From the NCBI RefSeq assembly GCF_011806425.1, contig NZ_JAATOV010000002.1:496001-560000 (forward strand): a stretch of DNA of 64,000 nucleotides, read 5' to 3'. A program made the position numbers and the translations under genes. How positions within the stretch are numbered: the stretch's first letter is position 1; each line of letters begins with the position of its first letter. Under the pieces are notes generated by a model. It was not told the origin of the DNA and searched no databases. It was given only the letters and a program-made list of their open reading frames with translations. Positions 42,805 through 52,197 of this stretch are shown in pieces. Origin of the DNA: Thalassospira lucentensis (GTDB lineage: Bacteria > Pseudomonadota > Alphaproteobacteria > Rhodospirillales > Thalassospiraceae).

Positions 42805-44178
42805 GTGAAAAATTCGGATCTAACCGGTAAAGTAATTCTGCTGCTAACCAACTCAAAATTGCCTGAGGCTTGGCGCGAAAACGGTGCGCAAGCCTTGCGC
42901 GACGTCTTTGAAGATGCCGGATATCAAACGGATCTGACCTTGTGCGACGATCCAAAGAAAATCTGCGACTGCATTGCCAATGAAACCAACCCCGGCGACA
43001 TCGTTGTCGTTGGCGGCGGTGACGGCACCATGAACGCGGTTCTTGATACGGTCATTGAAAACAAAGTCGTCCTGTTGCCTTTGCCCTTGGGCACGGCCAA
43101 TGATTTTGCCCGCACCCTGACTCTCCCGGACGAGCCACTGACCGCCGCGCGCGCGGCCATCCACGGACAGATCACGATGCTTGATATCGGCCAGGTCAAT
43201 GATCAGACCTTTGTGAATGCCGCCAGTATCGGTGTCCCCGCCGATGCGCGCCATCGCATCGACCCGGAATTAAAGCGGACGTTTGGCGCGATCAGCTATG
43301 CGGTGGCGAACTGGAAAAGCTGGCAGGAAATGACGCCGATGGAACTTTCGGTCAGCTGCGGCGATGAAGAACCCCAGAAACTTACGCTGCGTCAATTGAC
43401 CGTCACCAACGGTCGGTATTTTGGCGGTGGCCTGCGCCCCAGTGAAAACACCCGCCCCGACGACGGCAGCCTGCACGTCTTTGCCATCCGGGACACGGTC
43501 GACACCCTAAGCGGAATGGATATTGCCGCCGAACTTCTGTTTGGCTCGGTCAATGACAGCAATTACGCCATGACCATGCAATGCAACAAAATCAGCATTA
43601 CGGGCAATGATGGCGCGCCGATCTTGGCCGATGGTGAAATCATCAGCAAACTTCCGGCCGACTTCACGCTTCACCCTGCAGTCCTGCCGGTTTTTGCCCC
43701 TAACACCTTTTTTGATCTGGTCTCGGACAATGCCTCCAAAGAAGGTCAGGCAGACATTCCCCAGCGCGCATTGGTCAATGATATTGCGTGTGACACACAG
43801 GATTTGGCGATCCGTCTGGGCGCGATTGTCCCCGTTGCCAAAGACGAGACCCTCAAAGCAGCCTGCCACGATGGCGCGCGGCACCTACGCGATATATCGC
43901 GGCAGTTTGAACTGACCCTTCGTCCCTATGGCCTGCCGACCACATCGCCCGATCCGGACCTTCACAGCCTGGAAGAGCTACGTGACAGGGTGATGGGCTG
44001 GTTGCTTGATAACGCCGATACACGGCTTGCCAATGGCCTTAAAACGCGTTGTGAGAACCTGCTGGCAGAAATCGACGATCTTGATTTGCCAACCCTGCCC
44101 GACGAGCTGCAAACGCCGATGCGCACGCTCAACGACGAAATCGGGCATCTTGGTAACATCTTTGCCAAATTGATCTGA
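42805..44178 (+). CDS. Diacylglycerol/lipid kinase family protein with a C-terminal extension
   Basis: 457 residues, versus about 300 for YegS-type lipid kinases. The N-terminal catalytic domain carries VVVGGGDGTMNAVLD (near residue 70) and LPLGTANDFARTL (near 92); the accessory beta domain runs to about 310 (ADGEIISKLPADFTLHP). The last ~145 residues are mostly helical and acidic (RALVNDIACDTQDLAIRLG, LEELRDRVMGWLLDNAD) and I cannot assign them. It starts with GTG after AGGTGAG. Phosphorylation of a lipid or sphingoid-like substrate at the membrane is likely. It lies between the dps terminator and its own. Confidence 0.8.
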   Translation: MKNSDLTGKVILLLTNSKLPEAWRENGAQALRDVFEDAGYQTDLTLCDDPKKICDCIANETNPGDIVVVGGGDGTMNAVLDTVIENKVVLLPLPLGTANDFARTLTLPDEPLTAARAAIHGQITMLDIGQVNDQTFVNAASIGVPADARHRIDPELKRTFGAISYAVANWKSWQEMTPMELSVSCGDEEPQKLTLRQLTVTNGRYFGGGLRPSENTRPDDGSLHVFAIRDTVDTLSGMDIAAELLFGSVNDSNYAMTMQCNKISITGNDGAPILADGEIISKLPADFTLHPAVLPVFAPNTFFDLVSDNASKEGQADIPQRALVNDIACDTQDLAIRLGAIVPVAKDETLKAACHDGARHLRDISRQFELTLRPYGLPTTSPDPDLHSLEELRDRVMGWLLDNADTRLANGLKTRCENLLAEIDDLDLPTLPDELQTPMRTLNDEIGHLGNIFAKLI

Positions 44179-44212
44179 TCAGAACTGCGCGAAGATCATC
44201 AAACACCCAAAC

Positions 44213-44242
44213 AAAAGGCAGCCCCATTGGCTGCCTTTTTTT
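44213..44242 (+). terminator. Intrinsic terminator after the lipid-kinase-like gene
   Basis: AAAAGGCAGCC pairs with GGCTGCCTTTT around a 5-base loop, followed by further T. Confidence 0.9.
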
Positions 44243-44309
44243 AATCGCGTCATCACGAACGCGAGTCGCATCCACCAAGCGGGATCAAGCTTGGCTCCGT
44301 ACCAAGGGT

Positions 44310-44675
44310 TCAGGCGTCAGATTTAGCCTTCAGGTTTTTCGCGATAACATCCTCATTCTCTTCACCCCAACGGCAAAGCGAACCCAGTGCATCTGCCAAG
44401 CTAAAACCGAATGGTGAAAGCTCATACAGTACGCGTGGGGGAATTTCCTGATAATCGGTGCGCAGGACAACGCCATCGACTTCCAACTCCTTAAGGTGCT
44501 GGATCAGCATTTTGTCGCTAACGCCACGAACACAGCGTTTCAGTTCGCCATATCGTCTTGGCTCCTTCGCCAAAAAGAACAAAATCAATGGCTTCCACTT
44601 TCCACCGATCACACGCAAGGCAGCATCAAGGCCACAAATGAACGGTTGGATTTCGATTTCTTTGCTGTTTGCCAT
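44310..44675 (-). CDS. HxlR family transcriptional regulator
   Basis: 121-residue winged-helix protein: LDAALRVIGGKWKPLILFFLAKEPRRYGELKRCVRGVSDKMLIQHLKELEVDGVV covers the DNA-binding fold, and RVLYELSPFGFSLADAL follows as in YodB/HypR-type regulators. ATG at 44675 is chosen because the alternative ATG 21 bases upstream lies within the inverted repeat. A single Cys in the N-terminal IQPFICGLD segment matches the redox-sensing Cys of YodB-like proteins. It is divergent from an SDR gene and probably represses it. Confidence 0.87.
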   Translation of the reverse strand: MANSKEIEIQPFICGLDAALRVIGGKWKPLILFFLAKEPRRYGELKRCVRGVSDKMLIQHLKELEVDGVVLRTDYQEIPPRVLYELSPFGFSLADALGSLCRWGEENEDVIAKNLKAKSDA

Positions 44676-44692
44676 GTTACTTACTAAAAGGT

Positions 44693-44714
44693 GCATACTT
44701 GTTAAAAAGTATGC
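44693..44714. promoter_or_regulatory. HxlR operator between divergent hxlR and SDR genes
   Basis: GCATACTT and AAGTATGC form a perfect 8-bp inverted repeat with a 6-base centre. A neighbouring TTACTTACTAAAAGG extends the symmetry toward the hxlR start. A possible SDR promoter (TTGTTA, 17 bases, TATCGT) overlaps it. Confidence 0.6.
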
Positions 44715-44759
44715 TCATCAATATCGTTTTGGTCAACCCTCATTTCGGAGACCAGAAAG

Positions 44760-45494
44760 ATGACTAAGCTTACAGGAAAGACAGCCCTCATCACGGGCGG
44801 TGCCAGCGGCATTGGCCTCGCAGCGGCCAAACGTTTCGTTAACGAAGGCGCATTTGTCTATATTTCAGGCCGTCGCAAGGACGTCATCGAAGCTGCTGTT
44901 GCAGAAATCGGTGCCTCGGTTCGGGGACTTCAAGCAGACATCACGAACCCAGAAGATCTCGATCGCGTGTTTGAGACTATCCGCACAGAGCGTGAAACGC
45001 TGGATGTCCTCTTTGCCAATGCCGGTGTCGGGGAACTCGCCCCACTTGGCGAAATTACCTCTAAACACTTTGATTACGCCTTCGACATCAACGTCAAAGG
45101 CACCGTCTTTACCGTCCAAAAGGCCCTGCCACTTCTAACGTCAGGCAGCTCAGTCATTCTGACCGGCTCAACCACCGGGGTCATGGGAACACCCGCGATG
45201 AGCATTTACAGCGCATCCAAGGCAGCCGTTCGCAACCTCGTACGGAGCTGGGCGCAGGACCTGCGCGGAACGTCTATTCGCGTGAATGTCCTAAGCCCCG
45301 GCCCGACGCAAACCGACAAGATTGACGAACTGCTAACCCCCGAGATCATTGAAAGCCTTGGCAACGGCACCGCACTTGAACGCATGGGAAATCCTGCCGA
45401 AGTTGCCGCGGTCGCCGCTTTTCTTGCCTCGGATGACAGCAGCTTCATGACGGGCAGTGAAGTATTCGTTGATGGGGGCTACGCCCAGATCTAA
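44760..45494 (+). CDS. Short-chain dehydrogenase/reductase
   Basis: 244-residue classical SDR. The NAD(P) motif GGASGIGLA is at about residues 13-21, FANAGVG near 88 and the catalytic YSASK near 151-155 with Ser in LTGSTTGVM before it. C-terminal EVFVDGGYAQI is typical of FabG-like SDRs. It is paired with HxlR, an arrangement common in electrophile or quinone responses; the actual substrate is unknown. A long hairpin follows. Confidence 0.88.
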   Translation: MTKLTGKTALITGGASGIGLAAAKRFVNEGAFVYISGRRKDVIEAAVAEIGASVRGLQADITNPEDLDRVFETIRTERETLDVLFANAGVGELAPLGEITSKHFDYAFDINVKGTVFTVQKALPLLTSGSSVILTGSTTGVMGTPAMSIYSASKAAVRNLVRSWAQDLRGTSIRVNVLSPGPTQTDKIDELLTPEIIESLGNGTALERMGNPAEVAAVAAFLASDDSSFMTGSEVFVDGGYAQI

Positions 45495-45499
45495 TGCAA

Positions 45500-45532
45500 A
45501 GAAGCGACTTCGTTCGTAACGAAGTCGCTTCT
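45500..45532. terminator. 15-bp perfect hairpin between the SDR gene and ftsY
   Basis: AGAAGCGACTTCGTT pairs with AACGAAGTCGCTTCT around CGT. No long T-run follows on either strand, so termination strength is uncertain; position between convergent genes supports it. Confidence 0.6.
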
Positions 45533-45575
45533 GTATTTCTGTGTCGCTTACGGGCATCAAATGCGCGAAACCGGC

Positions 45576-46511
45576 CTAGTCTTCAAGACCCGCCAAGCTG
45601 CGGGCAAAGGACTTGGCTTCGAACGGGCGTAAATCTTCGGCGGCCTCGCCGACACCAATCGCATGGACCGGTTTGCCAAACTTTTCTGCCAAGGCAACAA
45701 CAACACCGCCCTTGGCGGTGCCATCAAGCTTGGTGACAATCAACCCACTGACATTTGTCGCCTGGGAAAAAGTTTCGACCTGAGAATGGGCGTTTTGCCC
45801 CGTCGTGGCATCAAGCACCAAGATTGTATCATGCGGGGCCGTTTCATCGCGCTTGGTGATCACCCGGACGACCTTTTTAAGCTCATCCATCAGGTGCGCC
45901 TTATTTTGCAGGCGACCGGCGGTATCAATCAACAGAACGTCATAACCTTCGCGTTTTGCTTGATCAATCGCATCAAATGCAAGTCCGGCGGCATCCGCCC
46001 CCGTATCGCGCCAAACAACCGGGCAATCGGTCCGCTCGCCCCAGACCTTAAGCTGATCAACAGCCGCGGCACGGAACGTATCGCCCGCCGCCATCATGAC
46101 TTTCAAGCCCTGATCTTTATAGGTCTTGGCAAGCTTGCCAATCGTTGTCGTCTTGCCAGAGCCATTCACCCCGACCACCAAAACCACATGCGGCTTTTTG
46201 TCCGGGTCAATCACCAAGGGTTTGGCAATTGGCTCGAGAATTTTGGCGACTTCGTCGGCAATGAATTGTTGGATTTCAGCAGAATCGACTTCTTTGTCGA
46301 ACCGGGTTTTGGAAAGTTCCGCGCTTAATTTGGCTGCGGTTGTAACACCCAGATCTGACGTAATCAGAAGATCTTCGAATTCTTCAAGCGCTTCATCATC
46401 AAGACGGCGCTTGGTGAAGATATCGGCAATCCCGGTCGTCAGCTTTGAGGAGGAGCGTTTCAGCCCGTTTTTCAACCGGGCAAACCAGCTTGTCTTCCCC
46501 TCTTCACTCAT
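45576..46511 (-). CDS. ftsY: Signal recognition particle receptor FtsY
   Basis: 311-residue SRP GTPase with N and G domains: GVNGSGKTTTIGKLAKTY near residue 110 (G1), DTAGRLQNKAHLM near 195 (G3), TKLDGTAKGG near 255 (G4) and IGVGEAAEDLRPF near 285. The acidic A domain is almost absent, as often in alphaproteobacteria. It targets SRP-bound ribosomes to SecYEG. Its ATG overlaps the TGA of mtaB (ATGA). Confidence 0.95.
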   Translation of the reverse strand: MSEEGKTSWFARLKNGLKRSSSKLTTGIADIFTKRRLDDEALEEFEDLLITSDLGVTTAAKLSAELSKTRFDKEVDSAEIQQFIADEVAKILEPIAKPLVIDPDKKPHVVLVVGVNGSGKTTTIGKLAKTYKDQGLKVMMAAGDTFRAAAVDQLKVWGERTDCPVVWRDTGADAAGLAFDAIDQAKREGYDVLLIDTAGRLQNKAHLMDELKKVVRVITKRDETAPHDTILVLDATTGQNAHSQVETFSQATNVSGLIVTKLDGTAKGGVVVALAEKFGKPVHAIGVGEAAEDLRPFEAKSFARSLAGLED

Positions 46512-47764
46512 CCCGCAAGCTCCGCTATCAGTTTTCCATCTTCAAGACCAATGACTTTGGCCTTGGCTATTGTGCCTGCTTCTATCACGCGATCGAGGAT
46601 AACGGGAGCAAAATGCTCCGTATGGCCGGTATTTTCCTTTTCAACCAATACATTCTCGATCATGCCGATGCGTGATTTCAAAAATGCATTAAGCTGAATG
46701 TCCCCGGCTGCGCGCAAAGCCGCCGCGCGGTCCTTGCGGATTTCCTTGCGCACTTGCGGCATTTTGGCCGCCGGTGTGCCCGGTCGCGATGAATAGGGAA
46801 ATACATGCAGGTAAATCAGCCCGCATTCATCCACAAGACGCAGGGTATTTTCCGCCATCTCGTCGGTTTCCGTCGGGAAACCGGCGATGATATCCGCCCC
46901 GAATGTAACATCAGGCCGCAGATCTCGCACTTTTTGACAGAAATCGACAACGTCCTGGCGCAAATGGCGGCGCTTCATGCGTTTCAGAACCATGTCATCG
47001 CCCGCCTGCAAGCTGATATGCATATGCGGCATCAGGCGCGGTTCGGTTTCGATCAAACGAAACAGATCTTCGTCAACTTCGACCGGATCAATTGATGAAA
47101 TACGCAAACGCGGCAGTTCTGGCACCTGCGCCAACAACCGACGCGACATCTGGCCCAAGGTCGGCTTGCCCGGCAAGTCATGACCATAGGACGTGATATC
47201 CACCCCGGTCAGAACAACTTCGCCATATCCGTTGGCGACAAGTTCACGTACCTGACTGACGATTTCGCCCATCGGCACACTGCGCGAATTACCGCGACCA
47301 AACGGGATAATGCAAAACGTGCAACGATGATCGCAGCCATTTTGAACCTGCACAAACGCACGCGCCCGGCCCTCAAAGCCCGACACAAGATGGCTTGCCG
47401 TTTCTTCGACCGACATGATGTCATTCACGACAACACGTTCATGATCGGGCAGCATGAATGTTTCGGCCTTCATTTTGGCATCGTTGCCAAAAATACGGTC
47501 GATTTCGCCCATCTTGGAAAATTTCTCAGGATTGACTTGAACCGCGCAGCCGGTCACGAAAATTTTGGCATCCGGGTTTTCACGACGCAGGCGGCGAATG
47601 CTTTGCCGCGCCTGACGTTCGGCCTCGGTCGTGACCGCACAGGTATTGATAATGATCGCATCATCAAGGCCTGCATTTTTGGCATGGTCGCGCATCACCT
47701 CGGATTCATAGGTGTTCAGGCGACAACCAAATGTAACAACACGCGGTTCTTTGATGCTCGACAT
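46508..47764 (-). CDS. mtaB: tRNA t6A37 methylthiotransferase MtaB
   Basis: 418-residue radical SAM methylthiotransferase. The N-terminal UPF0004 domain has cysteines in FGCRLN, INTCAV and VTGCAV, and the SAM cluster motif is CDHRCTFC near residue 145; a TRAM-like domain ends the protein. It converts t6A37 to ms2t6A in tRNAs reading ANN codons. ATG at 47764 is chosen over a 63-base longer reading. The pairing with ftsY is common in alphaproteobacteria. Confidence 0.92.
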   Translation of the reverse strand: MSSIKEPRVVTFGCRLNTYESEVMRDHAKNAGLDDAIIINTCAVTTEAERQARQSIRRLRRENPDAKIFVTGCAVQVNPEKFSKMGEIDRIFGNDAKMKAETFMLPDHERVVVNDIMSVEETASHLVSGFEGRARAFVQVQNGCDHRCTFCIIPFGRGNSRSVPMGEIVSQVRELVANGYGEVVLTGVDITSYGHDLPGKPTLGQMSRRLLAQVPELPRLRISSIDPVEVDEDLFRLIETEPRLMPHMHISLQAGDDMVLKRMKRRHLRQDVVDFCQKVRDLRPDVTFGADIIAGFPTETDEMAENTLRLVDECGLIYLHVFPYSSRPGTPAAKMPQVRKEIRKDRAAALRAAGDIQLNAFLKSRIGMIENVLVEKENTGHTEHFAPVILDRVIEAGTIAKAKVIGLEDGKLIAELAG

Positions 47765-48006
47765 TTTGCGATCAATCTCAGGTTCGGGAAATATTCCGCC
47801 GATGCATCCCATATGATGCAAAAGCACGGAACGCCCGGCAAAGTCACATGACCTTACCGGGCGCTGGTTACATACGCTTTTGAACCATTCAATGCAAGGC
47901 CCGCCCTACTCATGGCACGCATGCACGAACATCGCAAACCCGCGAAACATCAACCATCACGACGGGTATCTGCGCGGTGCTGTCACCAAAATTGGAACCG
48001 AAACCC

Positions 48007-48038
48007 AAAATACCGCCAATAGAACCAATTTGGCGGTA
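48007..48038 (-). terminator. Terminator after the M20 amidohydrolase operon
   Basis: On the minus strand TACCGCCAA and TTGGCGGTA form a 9-bp stem around a 10-base loop followed by TTTTGGGTTT. Confidence 0.8.
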
Positions 48039-48045
48039 GATGGCA

Positions 48046-49248
48046 TTACCCGTTGGCGGTCTGCCCCAATTCGGCCTCGACCACATTTAACCAATATGCG
48101 ACGCCGTACGGGATCAGATCATCGCTAAAATCAAATTTGGGCGTATGCACGAAATGGGAATCGGGGCCGTCGCCATTGCCAATCATCACATAGGCACCCG
48201 GCACTTTTTCAAGCATGAAGGAAAAATCTTCGCTACCACCAACCGCATCGCATTCGCCATCAACAAGCTTGTCACCAACAGCCTGTTTTGCGGCGCGCAC
48301 GGCAAGGTCGGTTTCACTTGCGTGGTTAACCAACGGCGGATAGCGACGAATGAATTTGTATTGTGCTTCAACCCCGTGGGCTGTCGCCATACCGGCGGCC
48401 AATTCACCAATCCGCTTTTCCAAAACATCCCGATATTGCGGCTTAAAGCTGCGTGCCGTGCCACGGACCAAAACGCTGGACGGAATGATGTTTGGGCTGT
48501 CAAAGGCACCGGCCTGCATATGACCAACACTGATCACGGCCTGATCATTCGATGGGATATTGCGCGAAATGATGTTTGACAGGCTGGCAATAAAATCGCC
48601 CGCCGCAACCGTTGGGTCGGTCGCCGTATGGGGCATCGCGCCATGTCCGCCCGTCCCGCAGAAGGTGACTTCCCATGTATCACCCGCTGGCATCATTGCA
48701 CCCGGGCGGGTTTTCACCATGCCAAGCGGCTCACACGGACCATTGTGAACGCCATACACCGCGTCACATTCAAACAGCTCAAACAAGCCATCATTGATCA
48801 TGACGCGCGCACCACCCTGCCCTTCTTCGGCGGGCTGGAAGATCAAATAAACCGTTCCTGCAAAGTCCGGGTTTTGGGCAAGTTTCTCCGCTGCCCCCAG
48901 TAACATGGTGGTGTGCCCATCATGACCGCACGCATGCATTTTACCGGGTACTTTTGACGCGTAAGGCAGGCCTGTCTGTTCCTCGATAAACAAGGCATCC
49001 ATATCGGCGCGCAATCCAATTTTGCGATTGCCTTCATGGCGTCCCTTAACCGTGGCAACAACGCCGGTCCCCGCAAGGCCGCGATGCACCGGAAGACCAA
49101 GGTTTTCAAGAAACGCCGCAACCAGATCCGACGTTCTTTCTTCTTCAAACGCGGTTTCGGGATGCTCGTGAATATCGTGACGGATCGCAACCAACCGAGA
49201 CAGAAACTCTGTTTCGGCTGCAATGCTATCAGCATTAATCGCAGACAT
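48046..49248 (-). CDS. M20 family amidohydrolase (hippurate hydrolase-like)
   Basis: 400-residue metalloamidase. LRADMDALFIEEQTGL near residue 75 and HACGHDGHTTMLLGAA near 100 hold the metal ligands, EGQGGAR the catalytic Glu near 140, and VGGSEDFSFML near 350 the C-terminal ligand. Such enzymes cleave N-acyl amino acids, hippurate-like or indole-3-acetyl conjugates. ATG 49248 (after AAGGAC) is one base from the dctQ stop, so it belongs to the TRAP operon and probably hydrolyses the imported substrate in the cytoplasm. Confidence 0.88.
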   Translation of the reverse strand: MSAINADSIAAETEFLSRLVAIRHDIHEHPETAFEEERTSDLVAAFLENLGLPVHRGLAGTGVVATVKGRHEGNRKIGLRADMDALFIEEQTGLPYASKVPGKMHACGHDGHTTMLLGAAEKLAQNPDFAGTVYLIFQPAEEGQGGARVMINDGLFELFECDAVYGVHNGPCEPLGMVKTRPGAMMPAGDTWEVTFCGTGGHGAMPHTATDPTVAAGDFIASLSNIISRNIPSNDQAVISVGHMQAGAFDSPNIIPSSVLVRGTARSFKPQYRDVLEKRIGELAAGMATAHGVEAQYKFIRRYPPLVNHASETDLAVRAAKQAVGDKLVDGECDAVGGSEDFSFMLEKVPGAYVMIGNGDGPDSHFVHTPKFDFSDDLIPYGVAYWLNVVEAELGQTANG

Positions 49249-49249
49249 G

Positions 49250-49783
49250 TCAGTCCTTATCGCTGGAGGTATTTTTGTGGGTAAGAAAGGCTGATATCTG
49301 TGCCAAACCGTGGATAAATATCGCACAGATAAAAATCGGCACCGTGACGGCAACGAAGATGGTTGGCATGTCAAAAGTTTCCGCCTTGGTCACAAGGCTA
49401 CGTGCCAGAAACGAACGTGCGGTGTTCATGCCCGGCCCATAGAAACAATACCAAAGTACCGGTGCCAAAAAGATCAAAACACTGGCGGCACGCACGGTTC
49501 CCGCGACAAGCCGAACACCCCGTCCAGCCCTGTCGGGTATGTGGAACAATGCCGGGTCAAACTTGGCCTTAAAGGCGACACTCGCCCCCAAGAGCCCGAC
49601 CCAGACCATCGCATAACGTGCCACTTCCTCGGTCCATGCAGGTGGGGAGGCAAAGCCATAACGTGCAGCAACCTGCAGGCAAATCGCCCCCACCATCACA
49701 CAGACGAAAAAGCCGGCTGTCACGCGCAAGATACCATCCAGTTTGTCGCTGATCAGGCACAAGATATCGGCGATTGATTTCAT
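49250..49783 (-). CDS. dctQ: TRAP transporter small permease (DctQ family)
   Basis: 177-residue, four-helix membrane protein with ARYGFASPPAWTEEVARYAMVWVGLLGASVAFK near residue 40, the DctQ signature. It follows the DctP-type gene by 34 bases, and its stop is one base from the amidohydrolase start. It pairs with the DctM subunit of the same operon. Confidence 0.86.
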   Translation of the reverse strand: MKSIADILCLISDKLDGILRVTAGFFVCVMVGAICLQVAARYGFASPPAWTEEVARYAMVWVGLLGASVAFKAKFDPALFHIPDRAGRGVRLVAGTVRAASVLIFLAPVLWYCFYGPGMNTARSFLARSLVTKAETFDMPTIFVAVTVPIFICAIFIHGLAQISAFLTHKNTSSDKD

Positions 49784-49817
49784 TGAATTATTTCCTGCGA
49801 CGATGACAAAGACCGAT

Positions 49818-50795
49818 TTACTTCATGTATTCTTCAATGAAGGCGATGTTTTCAGGTGCGGCTGCATCGGCCCAAACGGATTTGGTCGCCGCCACAAACT
49901 TCTCGCGTTCGCCGGCTTTAAGCGGGGTAATTTCGATGCCACCATCGACAATCATTTTCTCAAACGTCGGGATCTGTTTGTTCGCCCACTTACGGTTTTC
50001 TTCAACACCGTCGCGCACGGCCTGATCGACAAAGCCCTTTGTTTCGTCATCAAGCGACGCGTACCAATCTTCTGACAGGAAAACGACTTTCGGAACTGGA
50101 CCCGCATCAAGCGGCGTGAAGTAGCTCAAAAGATCCACCTGACCGGCGGCAACAACGGTTGATGGCGGGTTCAAGTGGCCTTCGGCAACGCCGGTCTGAA
50201 GGGCTGCTGGCGTTTCGGACCAGCTAACGATCGTTGCCTTTGCGCCCCAGGATTCAAACACCTTTACCTGATCGCCATTTTGCGCGCGCAGGCGCAGGGA
50301 TTTGACGTCATCAATCGTGGTAACAGGATGGGAAATGTTAAACAGACCAAGCGTGCCACCGCGCATCGCGAACCCGGCAACCCGAAGACCCAAAACAGAT
50401 GCTTCTTCGTTGACTTTGTCTAATGCGCCGGATTTGGCGATGACATCATCAAATTGCTGATCAACGGAAAACAGGAACGGCAAAAACAAGGTTCGTGAAA
50501 ATTCAGACGCCTTAAACAACGATCCGACATTACCGATATTGACGTTAATCAGACCTTGGGAAACCTGATCAAAACGATCCGCTTCCTTACCCATGCTGTT
50601 TGACGGATGAATGGACGTCTCAATGCCATGTTTTTTCAGGCTTTCTGAAAAGGCATTAATGAAAACATATTCAGCATCGGTCTGAAGATTTTCCTGACCG
50701 GCAAATGCAATGACGACCGGTTCCGCCGCATAGGCATTGATGGATAAGACCAAGCTGCCAACAGCAGCACAGCAAAGTGCCTTGAATTTTTTCAC
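49818..50795 (-). CDS. dctP: TRAP transporter substrate-binding protein (DctP family)
   Basis: 325-residue periplasmic receptor with a signal peptide (about residues 1-24, ending YAA). VKSLRLRAQNGDQVKVFESWGAKATIVSWSETPAALQTGVAEGHLNPPST (about residues 150-200) is the DctP ligand-binding core, with Arg in LRLRAQNG to bind a carboxylate. GTG at 50795 with AGGGA upstream is chosen over a TTG 27 bases earlier. It lies between dctM and dctQ, an uncommon order, and feeds the M20 hydrolase pathway. Confidence 0.87.
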   Translation of the reverse strand: MKKFKALCCAAVGSLVLSINAYAAEPVVIAFAGQENLQTDAEYVFINAFSESLKKHGIETSIHPSNSMGKEADRFDQVSQGLINVNIGNVGSLFKASEFSRTLFLPFLFSVDQQFDDVIAKSGALDKVNEEASVLGLRVAGFAMRGGTLGLFNISHPVTTIDDVKSLRLRAQNGDQVKVFESWGAKATIVSWSETPAALQTGVAEGHLNPPSTVVAAGQVDLLSYFTPLDAGPVPKVVFLSEDWYASLDDETKGFVDQAVRDGVEENRKWANKQIPTFEKMIVDGGIEITPLKAGEREKFVAATKSVWADAAAPENIAFIEEYMK

Positions 50796-50818
50796 GATAA
50801 TTTTTCCCTGATTTATTC

Positions 50819-52102
50819 TCAATTGATTAGGCCAAGATACCGCGGCAACGCCAAGCTCACCGCAGGCACGTAGATCAAAACCCCAAGCAGAACGAGTTCC
50901 ACCAAAAGGAAGGGCAAAACGGCGCGCATCAGGCGCCAGTATCCGATATTCACAACCGTCGAAAGGACAAGAAGCACCCCACCTAGCGGCGGCGTCAAAA
51001 GGCCAACCGTCAGGTTAAACCCAACCAGGATGCCCATATGGGTCGGATCAACACCAAGCTGGATTGCCGGCGGAATAAGCAGTGGGCCAAGCAACGCAAC
51101 CGCGGCCTTCACATCCATAATCATCCCGGCCAAAAGAAAGATGATGTTGAGCAAAACCATATAACCGGTCACGCCCAGTCCAAGATCACCAATCAGCGCG
51201 ACCATCTTTTGCGGGACTTGCTCGATCGAGGTCAGATAGCCAAAGGTCGCAATCGCAACCAGAATGACGAATACCGCGCCCGACAAAATGACGGTGCGAT
51301 TGATCGCCTCAAACACATCGCGCAGGGCCAAGCGACGATAAAAGATCCCCACCAAAAGTGCGGCCAAGGCGGCCACCCCTGCGGCCTCGGCCGGGGTCAT
51401 AAAGCCAAACAAAATGCCGCTTAAAATGATCGCAGGCAGGCAAAGTGCGGGAAGAGCCGCAAACATGGACGAGAAGAATGGCGGGATATCCGAACCTTTG
51501 CCGCCCGGATGGTTGTGACGATGGGCCATGATGGCATTCACGCCCATCAATACCCCGGCCAATAACAGTCCCGGCACAATACCAGCGGCAAACAACGCTA
51601 CAACCGAGGTGTTTAACAACGCCCCATAGAAAATAAGAATAATGGACGGTGGAATGATCGGCCCAATGATCGAAGACGCGGCTGTCACCGCCGCGGCGTA
51701 ATCGCGCGTATAGCCCTGCTTTTCCATCACCGGGACCAACGTATTGCCAAGGGCCGCGGCATCCGCGGTTGCCGATCCCGACACACCGGCAAAGAACACC
51801 GATGTCAAAATATTGACGTGACCAAGCCCGCCTTTAAACCGCCCCAACATCGACATCGAAAACCGGATCAGGGCATCAGTCACCCCGCCCCGGTTCATCA
51901 ACTCGCCGGTCAGAATAAAAAGCGGCATTGCCAGAAACGCAAAAACGTCAAGCTGGCCCATCACACGCTGCGGAAGAGCAGCAAGATAGCGACCATGGTC
52001 TTCTGTGAAGAACGCAATCACCGTTGCGCTTCCAACGAAATAGGCAATTGCACTGCCCGAGACGAGGGCAGCAATAAGGAATATGGCGGGCAATGCGATC
52101 AT
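50819..52102 (-). CDS. dctM: TRAP transporter large permease (DctM family)
   Basis: 427-residue permease with about 12 helices: AMPLFILTGELMNRGGVTDALI near residue 57, SVFFAGVSGSATADAAALG near 100, SIIGPIIPPSIILIFYG near 145 and VGLLTPPLGGVLLV near 368. AAGGAG precedes the ATG at 52102. It is the first gene of the operon dctM-dctP-dctQ-amidohydrolase, divergent from a LysR gene. Confidence 0.9.
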   Translation of the reverse strand: MIALPAIFLIAALVSGSAIAYFVGSATVIAFFTEDHGRYLAALPQRVMGQLDVFAFLAMPLFILTGELMNRGGVTDALIRFSMSMLGRFKGGLGHVNILTSVFFAGVSGSATADAAALGNTLVPVMEKQGYTRDYAAAVTAASSIIGPIIPPSIILIFYGALLNTSVVALFAAGIVPGLLLAGVLMGVNAIMAHRHNHPGGKGSDIPPFFSSMFAALPALCLPAIILSGILFGFMTPAEAAGVAALAALLVGIFYRRLALRDVFEAINRTVILSGAVFVILVAIATFGYLTSIEQVPQKMVALIGDLGLGVTGYMVLLNIIFLLAGMIMDVKAAVALLGPLLIPPAIQLGVDPTHMGILVGFNLTVGLLTPPLGGVLLVLSTVVNIGYWRLMRAVLPFLLVELVLLGVLIYVPAVSLALPRYLGLIN

Positions 52103-52145
52103 CGGGGTCTCCTTTTGTAAAAGGATGACCTTTGATCAAATTATT

Positions 52146-52197
52146 TCAATGACATAATTTTATTTAAACTATAGCTTTGAGCTATAGGTGTCATTGA
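52146..52197. promoter_or_regulatory. Nested inverted repeats between dctM and lysR
   Basis: TCAATGACA (52146-52154) and TGTCATTGA (52189-52197) are perfect complements. Between them lies CTATAGCT-TTG-AGCTATAG (52169-52187), an 8-bp palindrome containing the T-N11-A pattern of LysR sites. The 333-base gap 52103-52435 is otherwise AT-rich with no feature I can name. Confidence 0.55.
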
